Of a DNA stretch of 64,000 bases, positions 28,529 to 36,770 are shown in pieces. Below the pieces are notes generated by a model that was not told where the DNA came from, ran no database searches, and saw nothing but the letters and a program-made list of their open reading frames with translations. How positions within the stretch are numbered: position 1 is the first letter of the stretch; every line of letters begins with the position of its first letter. Position numbers and translations under genes: made by a program. The stretch is from Poriferisodalis sp022821985 (GTDB lineage: Bacteria; Actinomycetota; Acidimicrobiia; Acidimicrobiales; Poriferisodalaceae): assembly GCF_965219595.1 (NCBI RefSeq), contig NZ_OZ244781.1, positions 2,046,001 to 2,110,000 on the forward strand. The letters are read 5' to 3'.

Positions 28529-29335
28529 TCAGTCGACCAAGTCCACGACCAGTCCGTAGTGGTCGGATGGCACCACTCCGTCGACGGCTTCGGTGCCGAG
28601 CAGTCGGACACCCGTGATGTTGCCCTGGGGGACCGGGCGCGGCGTCGACACGAACACGTAGTCGATGCGCCGGTTCGGCCACATGGCTTGGTGCAGGTAA
28701 GGGTTCTGGCCGCTCCACGTGAAGCCGGGGCCGTCGCCGGCCTGTGCCCAAGCGTCGCTCCAGACCAACCCGGGCACCGGCGGTGGGCGTTCGCCGGTCA
28801 GCAGCCTGATCTCCTCGGAGCTCGGGACGGCGTTGAAGTCGCCGGCCATGACGATCGGGAAGCCCTCGGGATCGTGATGAGGTGCTGCCAGTTCGCACAG
28901 CGTGGCCACCTGTGCCTGGCGGATCTCGCTGAGATGGAAGCGGTGCTCGAGGTGGGTGCAGATGACGGTCATCTCGCCGTCCCCGCGTGCGATCCGGGCC
29001 ACGACTGCGGTCCGGTGGCCCGACTGCAGGCCTTCGGGCGACGAGGGGTCGCCGACAGCCAGCGAGTGAGAGCTGGATTCGATGATGGCTGTGCGGCTCA
29101 GGATCGCATTGCTGAACGACAGTCCCCGCCGGCCGAAGCGCGGGTGGTGCGCGACATTCATGCCCAGCGCCTCGCCGAGCAGGTCGGCCTGGTTCTGGCC
29201 GTCACGCTCGGCCCAGATCTCCTGGCAGCACACGATGTCGGCGTCGAGTGCGGCAAGCGTGGCGACGATGGCCTCGTGGCGGGCCTCCCAGTTGTCGCCG
29301 AAGCGCCACCACAAGTTCCAGGTCACGATGCGCAC
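28529..29335 (-). CDS. Endonuclease/exonuclease/phosphatase (EEP) family hydrolase
   Basis: 268 residues with the DNase I-like fold: MRIVTWNLWW (Asn near the start), DADIVCCQEIW (catalytic-site Glu), HRTAVVARI, VICTHLEHRF, VMAGDFNAVPSSEE (D-x-N) and a C-terminal SDHYGLVVDL (Asp-His pair). All the metal- and phosphate-site residues of a working enzyme appear present. The substrate may be nucleic acid, a phospholipid or an inositol phosphate. No signal peptide. Convergent with the pafC-like gene, whose stop is 11 bases away. Confidence 0.85.
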   Translation of the reverse strand: MRIVTWNLWWRFGDNWEARHEAIVATLAALDADIVCCQEIWAERDGQNQADLLGEALGMNVAHHPRFGRRGLSFSNAILSRTAIIESSSHSLAVGDPSSPEGLQSGHRTAVVARIARGDGEMTVICTHLEHRFHLSEIRQAQVATLCELAAPHHDPEGFPIVMAGDFNAVPSSEEIRLLTGERPPPVPGLVWSDAWAQAGDGPGFTWSGQNPYLHQAMWPNRRIDYVFVSTPRPVPQGNITGVRLLGTEAVDGVVPSDHYGLVVDLVD

Positions 29336-29398
29336 AGCGTCACCGTAACGGCCGCTGTCCTCGCCGAGCTGACTGACCGATGCGGGAGCTCGGCGACG

Positions 29399-29404
29399 TA
29401 TCGT
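29399..29404 (+). promoter_or_regulatory. Putative -10 hexamer for a leaderless transcript
   Basis: TATCGT ends 8 bases before the ATG at 29413. There is no Shine-Dalgarno sequence between them. Confidence 0.35.
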
Positions 29405-29412
29405 CTGCGGCG

Positions 29413-30156
29413 ATGAGCGACGAAGAGAACGCCGAACACTCGACCGATCAGATCTACCTGCGCGACGCGTACCAGCAGACCGTCGAGGCGACGGTGGTCG
29501 CTGTGCGTGACGATGCCGTCGCGCTCGATCACACCGTCTTCTACGCCACTGGCGGCGGGCAGCCGCATGACACCGGCACGCTCGCCGACCAGGGTGGGAA
29601 CACCTGGCAGGTGCACAACGTGCGCAAGGAGGGCGACCTCATCTGGCACTGGGTGGACGGCCAGCCTTCGCCGGAGGGAACGGCAGTCTCCGGCACCGTC
29701 GACTGGGAGCGCCGGCTGCAGCTCATGCGTACCCACACCGCGCTGCACATCCTGTGCGGGGTCATCTGGAACGAGTGGGGCGTGCTGGTGACCGGCGGGA
29801 ACATGGAACCGCTGGCCGCCCGCATGGACTTCGAGTTCAGCCCGTTGCCGGAGGGCTTCGCTGCACGGGTTACCGAGTTGGTCAATGCCGAGATCGCCGC
29901 GGATCGGCCCATCGAGGTGAGCTTCCTGGAACGCGCGGTGGCGCTGGCCGACCCCGAGCTGATCCGCACCAAGGTCAACCTGATCCCCGAGTGGGTGACC
30001 GACATCCGGGTGGTGGACATCGTGGGGCTCGACCGCCAAGCCGACGGGGGCACCCATGTGGCGTCCACCGGCGCCGTGGGCCGCTTCGAGATCACCAAGA
30101 CCGAATCGAAGGGCAAGGGCAACAAGCGCGTCCGCATGGTGCTCCACGACGCTTAA
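29413..30156 (+). CDS. Alanyl-tRNA editing protein AlaX-like
   Basis: A free-standing version of the AlaRS editing domain that hydrolyses mischarged Ser- or Gly-tRNA-Ala; cytoplasmic, 247 residues from the ATG at 29413. The zinc motif H-x3-H is in RTHTALHIL, and the third ligand region reads ADGGTHVAS, with the His of GGTH. The usual nearby Cys is replaced, as in a branch of the family. The N-terminal AlaRS-like beta barrel is visible in LDHTVFYATGGGQPHDTGTL. It ends KGKGNKRVRMVL. A strong hairpin follows. Confidence 0.87.
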   Translation: MSDEENAEHSTDQIYLRDAYQQTVEATVVAVRDDAVALDHTVFYATGGGQPHDTGTLADQGGNTWQVHNVRKEGDLIWHWVDGQPSPEGTAVSGTVDWERRLQLMRTHTALHILCGVIWNEWGVLVTGGNMEPLAARMDFEFSPLPEGFAARVTELVNAEIAADRPIEVSFLERAVALADPELIRTKVNLIPEWVTDIRVVDIVGLDRQADGGTHVASTGAVGRFEITKTESKGKGNKRVRMVLHDA

Positions 30157-30202
30157 GCGAACCTTGGAGCCCGGGGCGGGTCCTGTCACCCCTGCCTCGC
30201 CG

Positions 30203-30224
30203 GCGCGGGCGCAAGCGCCCGCGC
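30203..30224 (+). terminator. Strong hairpin after the alaX-like gene
   Basis: GCGCGGGCGC (30203-30212) and GCGCCCGCGC (30215-30224) form a perfect 10-bp stem. A second hairpin CCCCGCAG (30226-30233)/CTGCGGGG (30251-30258) follows at once. No T tract. Confidence 0.6.
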
Positions 30225-30326
30225 GCCCCGCAGTCCTCGCAAGCTGCGGGCTGCGGGGTCCCCGTTCGGTGCCACCCACCCCTACCTGCCGTCATAGGGC
30301 CTCTTGGCGGGCGCGCGTCTGTTCGG

Positions 30327-30332
30327 TACCTT
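30327..30332 (+). promoter_or_regulatory. Putative -10 hexamer for a leaderless transcript
   Basis: TACCTT ends 7 bases before the ATG at 30340 of the DNA methyltransferase gene. Confidence 0.35.
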
Positions 30333-30339
30333 GGAACAA

Positions 30340-31896
30340 ATGACTCCCCGGGAGCCATTGGGCGGAACGCGCACCGTCGTGCCGTCTGCTCGTCGGACGG
30401 CTACGTCTCGATTCGGCGCCTCCCGGCGCGAGGGCCACGATGCGTCGGCGTTCTACGAGCGCTTTACGCCGCCGGTTCTGTCCGATGACGACGCGGTGGC
30501 TCGGGGGCCTGACATCGATCCCAAGCTGGCTGAGCGCCTCGGCGACGGCTGCTTCTGCGGTGACGCTCGGCAGATGGCCGAGCTGCACGATGCGTGCGTG
30601 GCGCTGGTGGTCACCTCACCGCCGTACTTCGTGGGCAAGTCGTACGAAGATGCCGTCGCCGCCGGCACCGACAGCCGCATTCCCACCAGCTATTTCGACT
30701 ATCTCGACATGCTGCGGGATGTCTTCGCGGAGTGCGTGCGGGTGCTCGAACCGGGCGGTCGCATCGCCGTCAACGTGGCGAACCTGGGCCGCAAGCCGTA
30801 TCGCAGCCTGTCGGGCGACGTGGCCCGCATCTTCGAGGAACTCGGCCTGCTGCTGCGCGGCGAGATCGTGTGGCAGAAGAGCAAGGGATCGAGCGGGTCG
30901 TGCGCATGGGGGTCGTTCCGCAGCCCGTCCAATCCGACGCTGCGTGACACCACCGAGCGCATCGTGATCGCCAGCAAGGGCCGCTTCGACCGGGCGCGCT
31001 CGGCCGCACGGCGCGAGGACGAGGGGCTGCCGCACCGCAGCAGCCTGTCCACCGATGAGTTCATGGAAGCCACGCTCGACGTGTGGGACATGGGGCCCGA
31101 GAGTGCGCAGCGGGTGCGGCACCCCGCGCCGTTCCCCTTGGAGCTGCCCCGGCGTCTGATCGACCTGTACACCTACGAGGACGACCTGGTGCTCGACCCG
31201 TTCATGGGTTCCGGCACCACGCTGGTCGCGAGCGTTCTGTGCGGCCGGCGGCCGGTTGGCTACGACCTGAACCCCGATTACGTGGACTTGGCACGCGCAC
31301 GCGTGGCTGCTGCGGACTCAGCTCCGCCGGAAGGTCCACGCCCCACCGCGCAGCCGCCGCTGTTCGAGTTGAGCAGCGCCGCGCCGAAGGCAATTGCTGA
31401 TGCGATGACGGCCGATGCCTTTGTCGGCCAAGCGGTGGAAGCCGGTCGCAAGTCCCACGACATCGCCAGTGAGCTGCTGGAACGCTCGGGCTTCGAGATC
31501 GTGCGCAGCCCCGCCACGGTGCGCGGCTCTGGTGTGAAGTTCAGCTTCCTGGTGGCCGACCGGACGAGCCGTGAGTGGTGGATCGATGTAGCCGGGGCGT
31601 TCACCACCGTGCGGCCCGGACTGCTGCGCGCCGAGACGCTGTGGAAGGCGCTGGGGCGAGCGTCGGTGCTGGCCTCGGCACAGCCCGGCGCACGCGTGCT
31701 GCTGCTGACCCCGCATCTGCCCCGAGTGGGTGCCGAGGGCGACCGTGCGCTGCGCACGCTCGGACCAACTGCAGTCTTCGACGTCATCGAGCTGTTCGAC
31801 GAGGCGGCTATTGACAGGCTCGCGAGCTATGCCGACGGTGCTACAGCCCCGCTCGCCGGCTTCTGGGACGACGGCGAGATTGACACCGCGCCCTAG
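30340..31896 (+). CDS. Site-specific DNA methyltransferase (beta class, N4/N6) with extra C-terminal domain
   Basis: 518 residues from ATG 30340. Methylates the exocyclic amino group of adenine or cytosine in DNA. The catalytic motif LVVTSPPYFVGKSYEDAV (TSPPY, often N4-cytosine) comes before the SAM motif DLVLDPFMGSGTTLVASVLCGRRPVGYDLN, the beta-class order. After residue 340 a further 180 residues form a separate domain (KSHDIASELLERSGFEIV, REWWIDVAGAF, LRAETLWKALGRASVLA) that looks like an alpha/beta nuclease-type fold without a convincing active site. No restriction enzyme gene is adjacent, so it is an orphan methylase, or one carrying its partner as a fused domain. Confidence 0.85.
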   Translation: MTPREPLGGTRTVVPSARRTATSRFGASRREGHDASAFYERFTPPVLSDDDAVARGPDIDPKLAERLGDGCFCGDARQMAELHDACVALVVTSPPYFVGKSYEDAVAAGTDSRIPTSYFDYLDMLRDVFAECVRVLEPGGRIAVNVANLGRKPYRSLSGDVARIFEELGLLLRGEIVWQKSKGSSGSCAWGSFRSPSNPTLRDTTERIVIASKGRFDRARSAARREDEGLPHRSSLSTDEFMEATLDVWDMGPESAQRVRHPAPFPLELPRRLIDLYTYEDDLVLDPFMGSGTTLVASVLCGRRPVGYDLNPDYVDLARARVAAADSAPPEGPRPTAQPPLFELSSAAPKAIADAMTADAFVGQAVEAGRKSHDIASELLERSGFEIVRSPATVRGSGVKFSFLVADRTSREWWIDVAGAFTTVRPGLLRAETLWKALGRASVLASAQPGARVLLLTPHLPRVGAEGDRALRTLGPTAVFDVIELFDEAAIDRLASYADGATAPLAGFWDDGEIDTAP

Positions 31897-31902
31897 CGAA
31901 GC

Positions 31903-32646
31903 TCAGACGCCGTCGATGCGCTTGAACAGCTCCGCGTAGGCGAGCCCGGCCTGCTGGCCGCTGGCCGCAGCGACCGCATCCACCCAGTCGGCGAAGCGCT
32001 GCACCTGGGCGGGATCGTCAGGGTCGGTGATGTCGTGGGTGGTCACGAACTGGGTGTGGTGGCACAGCAGCGCCTCCGTCTTGGTGGCAGTCCAGCCCTC
32101 CACGTTTTCCGCGTGGTCCGGTTCGTCGGCCTCGAACAGCAGCAGCTCGTCGGGGCGATGCGGCGGCAGGCCCTGCTCGGGGAAGAAGAACGGGTCGCGG
32201 GCGGCCACGACGCCCTCGACGGCCAGCAGCCCCGCGTGGCGATGATCGGGATGGAGCCGGTAGCGCTTCCACGGGTCGTGACCCAGCACGACGGCAGGGC
32301 GCAGCTCGCGGATGACCTGGGCGACCTGCGCTCGGGTCGCGAGGTCGCTGTCGAGCTCGCCGTCGACGTGGCCGCCGAAGCGCACCTCGCCGGTGCCGCC
32401 GAGCGTGGCAGCGGCGGCACGCTGCTCGTCCTGGCGGGTTCGCACCAGCGCTGCTTGGTCGCAGTCGGCGTCCCACGTGCCCTTCGAGCCGTCGGTGCAG
32501 ACGAAGTGGTGGACCGCTGCGCCGGCGGCTGCCCACTTGGCCAGCGTCGCCCCGCAGTCGAACTCGGCATCGTCGGGGTGAGCCGCGATGACGAGTGCCG
32601 ATGCCGGCACTGGCAGGTCAATCGAGAATCCGGCGTCAGCGGTCAT
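31903..32646 (-). CDS. PIG-L/LmbE-type deacetylase
   Basis: 247 residues. Zinc-dependent N-deacetylase family that includes MshB and Mca. The metal motif is ALVIAAHPDDAEFDCGATLA (A-H-P-D-D), and VLGHDPWKRYRLHPDHRHAG provides the second H-x2-H set. Members of this size without a long C-terminus act on N-acetylglucosamine-linked small molecules or mycothiol conjugates; the exact substrate is not clear. It is cytoplasmic. The gene starts at ATG 32646, overlapping the cofC stop by 4 bases, so the two are coupled. Confidence 0.87.
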   Translation of the reverse strand: MTADAGFSIDLPVPASALVIAAHPDDAEFDCGATLAKWAAAGAAVHHFVCTDGSKGTWDADCDQAALVRTRQDEQRAAAATLGGTGEVRFGGHVDGELDSDLATRAQVAQVIRELRPAVVLGHDPWKRYRLHPDHRHAGLLAVEGVVAARDPFFFPEQGLPPHRPDELLLFEADEPDHAENVEGWTATKTEALLCHHTQFVTTHDITDPDDPAQVQRFADWVDAVAAASGQQAGLAYAELFKRIDGV

Positions 32647-33299
32647 CGCTGGCTGTCGGCGTCGGCGAGATGCGCCGCGAGATCGTCGGGCGTGTCGATG
32701 TCGAATTCGAGCGCTGCGACCCGCCGCACCTGCAGATCGAGCCCGCAGCGCTGCGTTTCGTCACAGTGGGCCTTGAATGAACCAGGCCCGTAGTGAAACT
32801 CGAACCCGGTGCCCAGCGGCAGCGCCATCACATTGGTGCCGTCGAGATGCCGGTCGGGCACGATCGTCACGGTGCCCGGCTCGGCCAGTCCTTCGAGCGT
32901 CTCGGCGCGGGGCAGATCACCGTGGGCGATCACGACGTGCTGCGGCCAGCGGCCATCGGAAGCGGCGTCGCTGCCCGTCGAGTTTCGCCACGGCGGTGAT
33001 TCCTCTGGCGTGGCGGCCGACAAGCGCTCGAGGGCAGCAGTGAGGGCGCCATTCAGTCCCCGAACCTCGATGCGCAGCGGATGGGCCCCCACCGAATGAG
33101 CCCACTCGGCCACCTCGTCGTTGTCGCACACCACGAGAGCCGGCATGCGACCGGCGGCCTGCACGACCCGCGCGGCCATGGAACGAGCCAACTCGGCCCG
33201 CTCACCGGCAGGAAGCTGCGGGGCGAGCCGTCCCTTGGCCAGCTCGAAGTCCTTCACGGGGATCAGCACCACCGCTTCGGGGTTGCCGCGATCAGTCAC
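32643..33299 (-). CDS. cofC: 2-phospho-L-lactate (or PEP) guanylyltransferase
   Basis: Activates 2-phospholactate or phosphoenolpyruvate with GTP for coenzyme F420 biosynthesis; called FbiD in mycobacteria. 218 residues. LIPVKDFELAKGRLAP is the nucleotide-binding loop; RGLNGALTAALERL, HGDLPRAETLEGL, TIVPDRHLDGTNVMALP and the C-terminal FDIDTPDDL are all standard. A short insert with SDAASDGRWPQ lies in the middle. The presence of this gene agrees with an LLM-class, possibly F420-dependent, oxidoreductase elsewhere in the window. GTG or ATG start choice is fixed by the conserved N-terminus. Confidence 0.9.
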   Translation of the reverse strand: MTDRGNPEAVVLIPVKDFELAKGRLAPQLPAGERAELARSMAARVVQAAGRMPALVVCDNDEVAEWAHSVGAHPLRIEVRGLNGALTAALERLSAATPEESPPWRNSTGSDAASDGRWPQHVVIAHGDLPRAETLEGLAEPGTVTIVPDRHLDGTNVMALPLGTGFEFHYGPGSFKAHCDETQRCGLDLQVRRVAALEFDIDTPDDLAAHLADADSQR

Positions 33300-33418
33300 C
33301 CGCGGCGAGTGTATGGGCGCTCAGAAGCCCGAGCGCACTCGTTGGGAGGGTTCGTGGGCGCATCGACCGAAGACGGATGCGGCTCGGTCGGCGGGCTCCG
33401 ATTTGCTAGGACAAGACG

Positions 33419-35941
33419 GTGCTGACTGAGCCGCCTGACGGGTGGGTGCGACCGTGGTGGGCTGAGCGCCAGCTCGACCCGAAATCGGCCGCGTATGCGC
33501 CGGAGCCCAGCGAGATCCGCTATTGGCTCGGCGGCATTCACGTTTCGGACACGGTGCTTGCCAACACGCTGGGCCGCTCGTGGACGACGATCGGGCTTCC
33601 CGAAACGCTCGACCGGGCTGAAGTTGATCCGCGGGGACTGGTGGTGCTGGGGAACTGGTCGCTCGACTGGTGGGTGCGTGCCGGTGACGAATGGGTCTTC
33701 CCGTCGCGGGCGGTGTCGGTGCGCCAGCGCTTGGTGGACGCGATGCCGGTGGTCGAGACCGTGGTACGCGTCGGCGGCGGCGACGTGGTGCACCGGGCAA
33801 CGGCGGCTCGGGGTGCCTCGGTTCAGCTCGAAGATGCTGAGGGCCACGTGAAGCGCCGACGGGACAAGCAGGCCGCAGATGGCCCCGCGAGCGCCGTTCC
33901 CGAGGTGTTCGTGGTGGAGATCGTCAATCGCACGTTGGCGCCTGTGGCCGTTGCGCTTGCTCCCCGGCCGTTCCATTTGGGCGCGTTCGAGAGCTCGAAC
34001 GGCGAGATCTGGGAGTGGTCGAACGCCTGGTGCATTGACGACATCTCCGTGGACGGTCGGGTGATGACGCTCGACGACGGCCTCGGTCATACCGTGGGCC
34101 GCGCAGCGGTGATCTTCGATCGCGCACCCGGCGATGTCGTAGTCGGCGGTCACGGGGCCGATTGCGCTGCCGTGCTTGTGGAAGCTGGCAACCAGGCCAC
34201 GGCGGGGCAGGACAGTTCTGTACCGGTGAGCATCGGGGGTGCCATTCCTTCAACTGACCCGCCATCGATGCCGCAGCATGGACGGGATCCGGCGGTGGTG
34301 ACCTGCCCACAGCACCTCGCCAACGCAGCGGCGGTGTTCCCGCTGGTTGCTGGAGCGACGTTGCGCGCCGCCATTGTGGGCCGCGGCTCGGCATTCGAAT
34401 GGGACGCTGCCGGCAGCCCTGCGCTCGGCGCCGCCGTGCTCGATGCGGTGCCCGGCGTGGAACGGGTGGCCAACGGTTGGCGCCGGCGTGTCGATGCAGG
34501 TTGCCGGCTCGAGCTGCCCGCCGGCCGGCTGGCTGACGCTGCACTGGCGGCGCGGGCTCTGCAGATGCTCTCGACGGCACCATTTGATGACGGTCCTGGC
34601 GTTGTCGGCCCGATGCTGGCCCCGGCGGCGCACACCGATGCGCAGTTCCCCGGCGACGACCTCGTGCAGCTGCTGGCGCTCATCGAGTCGGGCGTGCCCG
34701 AGCAGGTCCGCGATCTCCTGTTGCGCCAGGCCCAGGCGCAGCACTTCTCCGGCGTGACCGCCAGCATGGGCATCTCGGTGACGGGCACCTCGCTCGTGCT
34801 CGCCGAGCACCTGCTGTCGCTGCATCCGGACCCGGAGTTTGCCGAGGGCATCTCAGAGTTCGTGACAGCAGCGGCACGTTGGCTGCTGACGCGCGAAGTG
34901 CGCTGGCAGGAGGAGCCATGGACGATCCGGGAGGGACTGCGAGCCAGCAGCCGACTGTTGCTGCGGCTCGGTGCTGAGCGTGCAGCGACTGCCCTGCAGA
35001 GCGCGGCATTGACGCTGCCTGAAGCACTGCGTGTTGACATCGCCGGCACAGCGCGCCCGCGAGCCAGCTCCCGGGAACGCCGCCGCGCTCGCCCGCATAC
35101 TGCCGACGGCGCTGCCGACACCAGCGAGTCGCCGTCCTTCTACCGCGATGGGTTGGGACGTCTGCCGTGGGAGGCGTCTTCGGACACGAATGCCCGGACT
35201 CGCAGCACGGCGAGGTTCGTCCAGCGTGTGCCCGGCGAGTCGGCATCGAATGAGGAGGATGAGCAGTCGGGCCAGCGCTGGGAGTGGCTGTCGCATGACA
35301 CCGGGCTGTGGATCCATGCCGCCGTGCCGTGGGCGCCGCCGTTGCCGTTCGTGGGGGCCGAGCCGGCCGACGGCACGCCTGCGGACTTCGTGGACGACAC
35401 TGCCGCGTCGTGCGGACACGACATGGTGGCCACTGCGCTGCTGGCCCTCGCCGAGGCTCGATTGGCGCCCGGACGCGCCTTCGACCGGCTCGAGGCACTG
35501 GTCTCGGTGGCATCGCCGACGCTGAACTGGCCGACCTACATGCACCCGACGTTGCGCACGGGCACCAACGGGACGGGGCACGACCTGATGGTGGGCGGCC
35601 TGTTCGTGCGGACGCTGCTGCGACTGCTGGTCGACGTTCCCGACGACGGTTCGGCCGGCAGCGGGGGAGCAGGCCGCGAACCGGCCCGCCTGCGGCTTGC
35701 GGCGCACTGGCCGGCAGCCTGGCTGGGCCAGCCGGTCGAAGTGCACCACGTGCCGACGCGCATCGGGCCCGTGTCGTGGGCGGTGCGCTGGCACGGCGAG
35801 CGGCCGGCGCTGCTGTGGGACGTGGTGCCACACGACCCGGGCGGCGACCCGCCAGCAGTCACAGCGCCAGGGCTGGACCCGGCGTTCACGGCCACGGGCT
35901 GGCAGGGCGAGGCGCTCCTCGCACCCCCGCCCGCGCTGTAA
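33419..35941 (+). CDS. Large conserved hypothetical protein, 840 residues
   Basis: I cannot assign a family. It has no signal peptide or membrane helices. The N-terminal 350 residues are beta-rich (WYLGGIHVSDT-like strands, VVLGNWSLDWWVRAGDEW, FHLGAFESSNGEIWEWSN), and residues 390-800 are dominated by helices and tryptophans with QMLSTAPFDDG, DDLVQLLALIESG and WPTYMHPTLRTGTNGTGHD. This layout loosely recalls glycoside hydrolases with a beta-sandwich and an (alpha/alpha)6 barrel; that is only a guess. GTG start at 33419 with TAGGAC 6 bases upstream. The rnhB start is 44 bases downstream. Confidence 0.6.
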   Translation: MLTEPPDGWVRPWWAERQLDPKSAAYAPEPSEIRYWLGGIHVSDTVLANTLGRSWTTIGLPETLDRAEVDPRGLVVLGNWSLDWWVRAGDEWVFPSRAVSVRQRLVDAMPVVETVVRVGGGDVVHRATAARGASVQLEDAEGHVKRRRDKQAADGPASAVPEVFVVEIVNRTLAPVAVALAPRPFHLGAFESSNGEIWEWSNAWCIDDISVDGRVMTLDDGLGHTVGRAAVIFDRAPGDVVVGGHGADCAAVLVEAGNQATAGQDSSVPVSIGGAIPSTDPPSMPQHGRDPAVVTCPQHLANAAAVFPLVAGATLRAAIVGRGSAFEWDAAGSPALGAAVLDAVPGVERVANGWRRRVDAGCRLELPAGRLADAALAARALQMLSTAPFDDGPGVVGPMLAPAAHTDAQFPGDDLVQLLALIESGVPEQVRDLLLRQAQAQHFSGVTASMGISVTGTSLVLAEHLLSLHPDPEFAEGISEFVTAAARWLLTREVRWQEEPWTIREGLRASSRLLLRLGAERAATALQSAALTLPEALRVDIAGTARPRASSRERRRARPHTADGAADTSESPSFYRDGLGRLPWEASSDTNARTRSTARFVQRVPGESASNEEDEQSGQRWEWLSHDTGLWIHAAVPWAPPLPFVGAEPADGTPADFVDDTAASCGHDMVATALLALAEARLAPGRAFDRLEALVSVASPTLNWPTYMHPTLRTGTNGTGHDLMVGGLFVRTLLRLLVDVPDDGSAGSGGAGREPARLRLAAHWPAAWLGQPVEVHHVPTRIGPVSWAVRWHGERPALLWDVVPHDPGGDPPAVTAPGLDPAFTATGWQGEALLAPPPAL

Positions 35942-35972
35942 CCGGTCTCCCGATCGGCACGGGGTCGGCAAC

Positions 35973-35978
35973 TAGGTT
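35973..35978 (+). promoter_or_regulatory. Putative -10 hexamer for a leaderless transcript
   Basis: TAGGTT ends 7 bases before the ATG of rnhB at 35986. Confidence 0.4.
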
Positions 35979-35985
35979 CACATCC

Positions 35986-36693
35986 ATGACGGCGCGGCCG
36001 AGCCTCACGTTCGAGCGGCGCTGCTGGGATGCGGGCGAGACGACGGTGGTCGGCGTGGACGAGGTGGGCCGCGGCGCTTGGGCCGGCCCCTTGACGGTCG
36101 GCGCGGTGGTGGTCTCGCCGCACGGTCGTGTGAACGGCATCCGCGACTCCAAGGAGCTCCGCCCCGAGGTGCGCGAGCAGCTCTTCGAACGCATTGACGA
36201 CTGGGCCCGTGCCTGGTCGGTGGGGCATGCCACCGCCGCCGAATGCGACGAGTTGGGCATGACCGATGCCCTGCGGCTGGCCACGCGCCGGGCCTTGGAA
36301 CTGCTGCCGGCCGAGCCGGATCGGGTGCTGCTCGACGGCAAGTACAACTTCGTGGACTGGCGTCCGAGCCGGGCGCTTGTGGAGGGCGACCGGCGCTGCC
36401 TGTCGATCGCGGCGGCCTCGATCATGGCCAAGGTTGTGCGGGACCGGATCATGACGGTGCTGGCCGGCGACTTCCCGCCCTACGGGTTCGAGTCGAACAA
36501 GGGCTATCCCGCGCCGGTCCACCGTGCCGCTCTGGCCTCCCATGGACCGTGCGCCATCCACCGGCTGAGCTGGTCGTTCACCGAGGGACTGCCCAATGCC
36601 GAGCCGGTGCCGAGCGCCACACACAGCGATGCCGAAACAGCGCTGGAGACCTACTCGAAGGCCTTCGCCGGACCCGACACGACGTTGTTCTGA
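35986..36693 (+). CDS. rnhB: Ribonuclease HII
   Basis: Removes RNA from RNA-DNA hybrids and single ribonucleotides from DNA; cytoplasmic, 235 residues from ATG 35986. Active-site landmarks are VVGVDEVGRGAWAGPL (the D-E pair and the GRG ribonucleotide-sensing motif), IRDSKELRP, VLLDGKYNF (third acid) and SIAAASIMAKVVRDRIM, with a fourth acid in the last helix. YGFESNKGYPAPVHRAAL is typical. The same open frame runs upstream to 35308, but that part overlaps the previous gene. An IS982 element begins about 75 bases after the stop. Confidence 0.95.
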   Translation: MTARPSLTFERRCWDAGETTVVGVDEVGRGAWAGPLTVGAVVVSPHGRVNGIRDSKELRPEVREQLFERIDDWARAWSVGHATAAECDELGMTDALRLATRRALELLPAEPDRVLLDGKYNFVDWRPSRALVEGDRRCLSIAAASIMAKVVRDRIMTVLAGDFPPYGFESNKGYPAPVHRAALASHGPCAIHRLSWSFTEGLPNAEPVPSATHSDAETALETYSKAFAGPDTTLF

Positions 36694-36770
36694 AGCGCCG
36701 CTCCGACGAGAGGGCGTCGGTCCTGGGTCACGTGCTGCGTCGGAATGAAGCCGCGCACCGGGGCTGCTAG

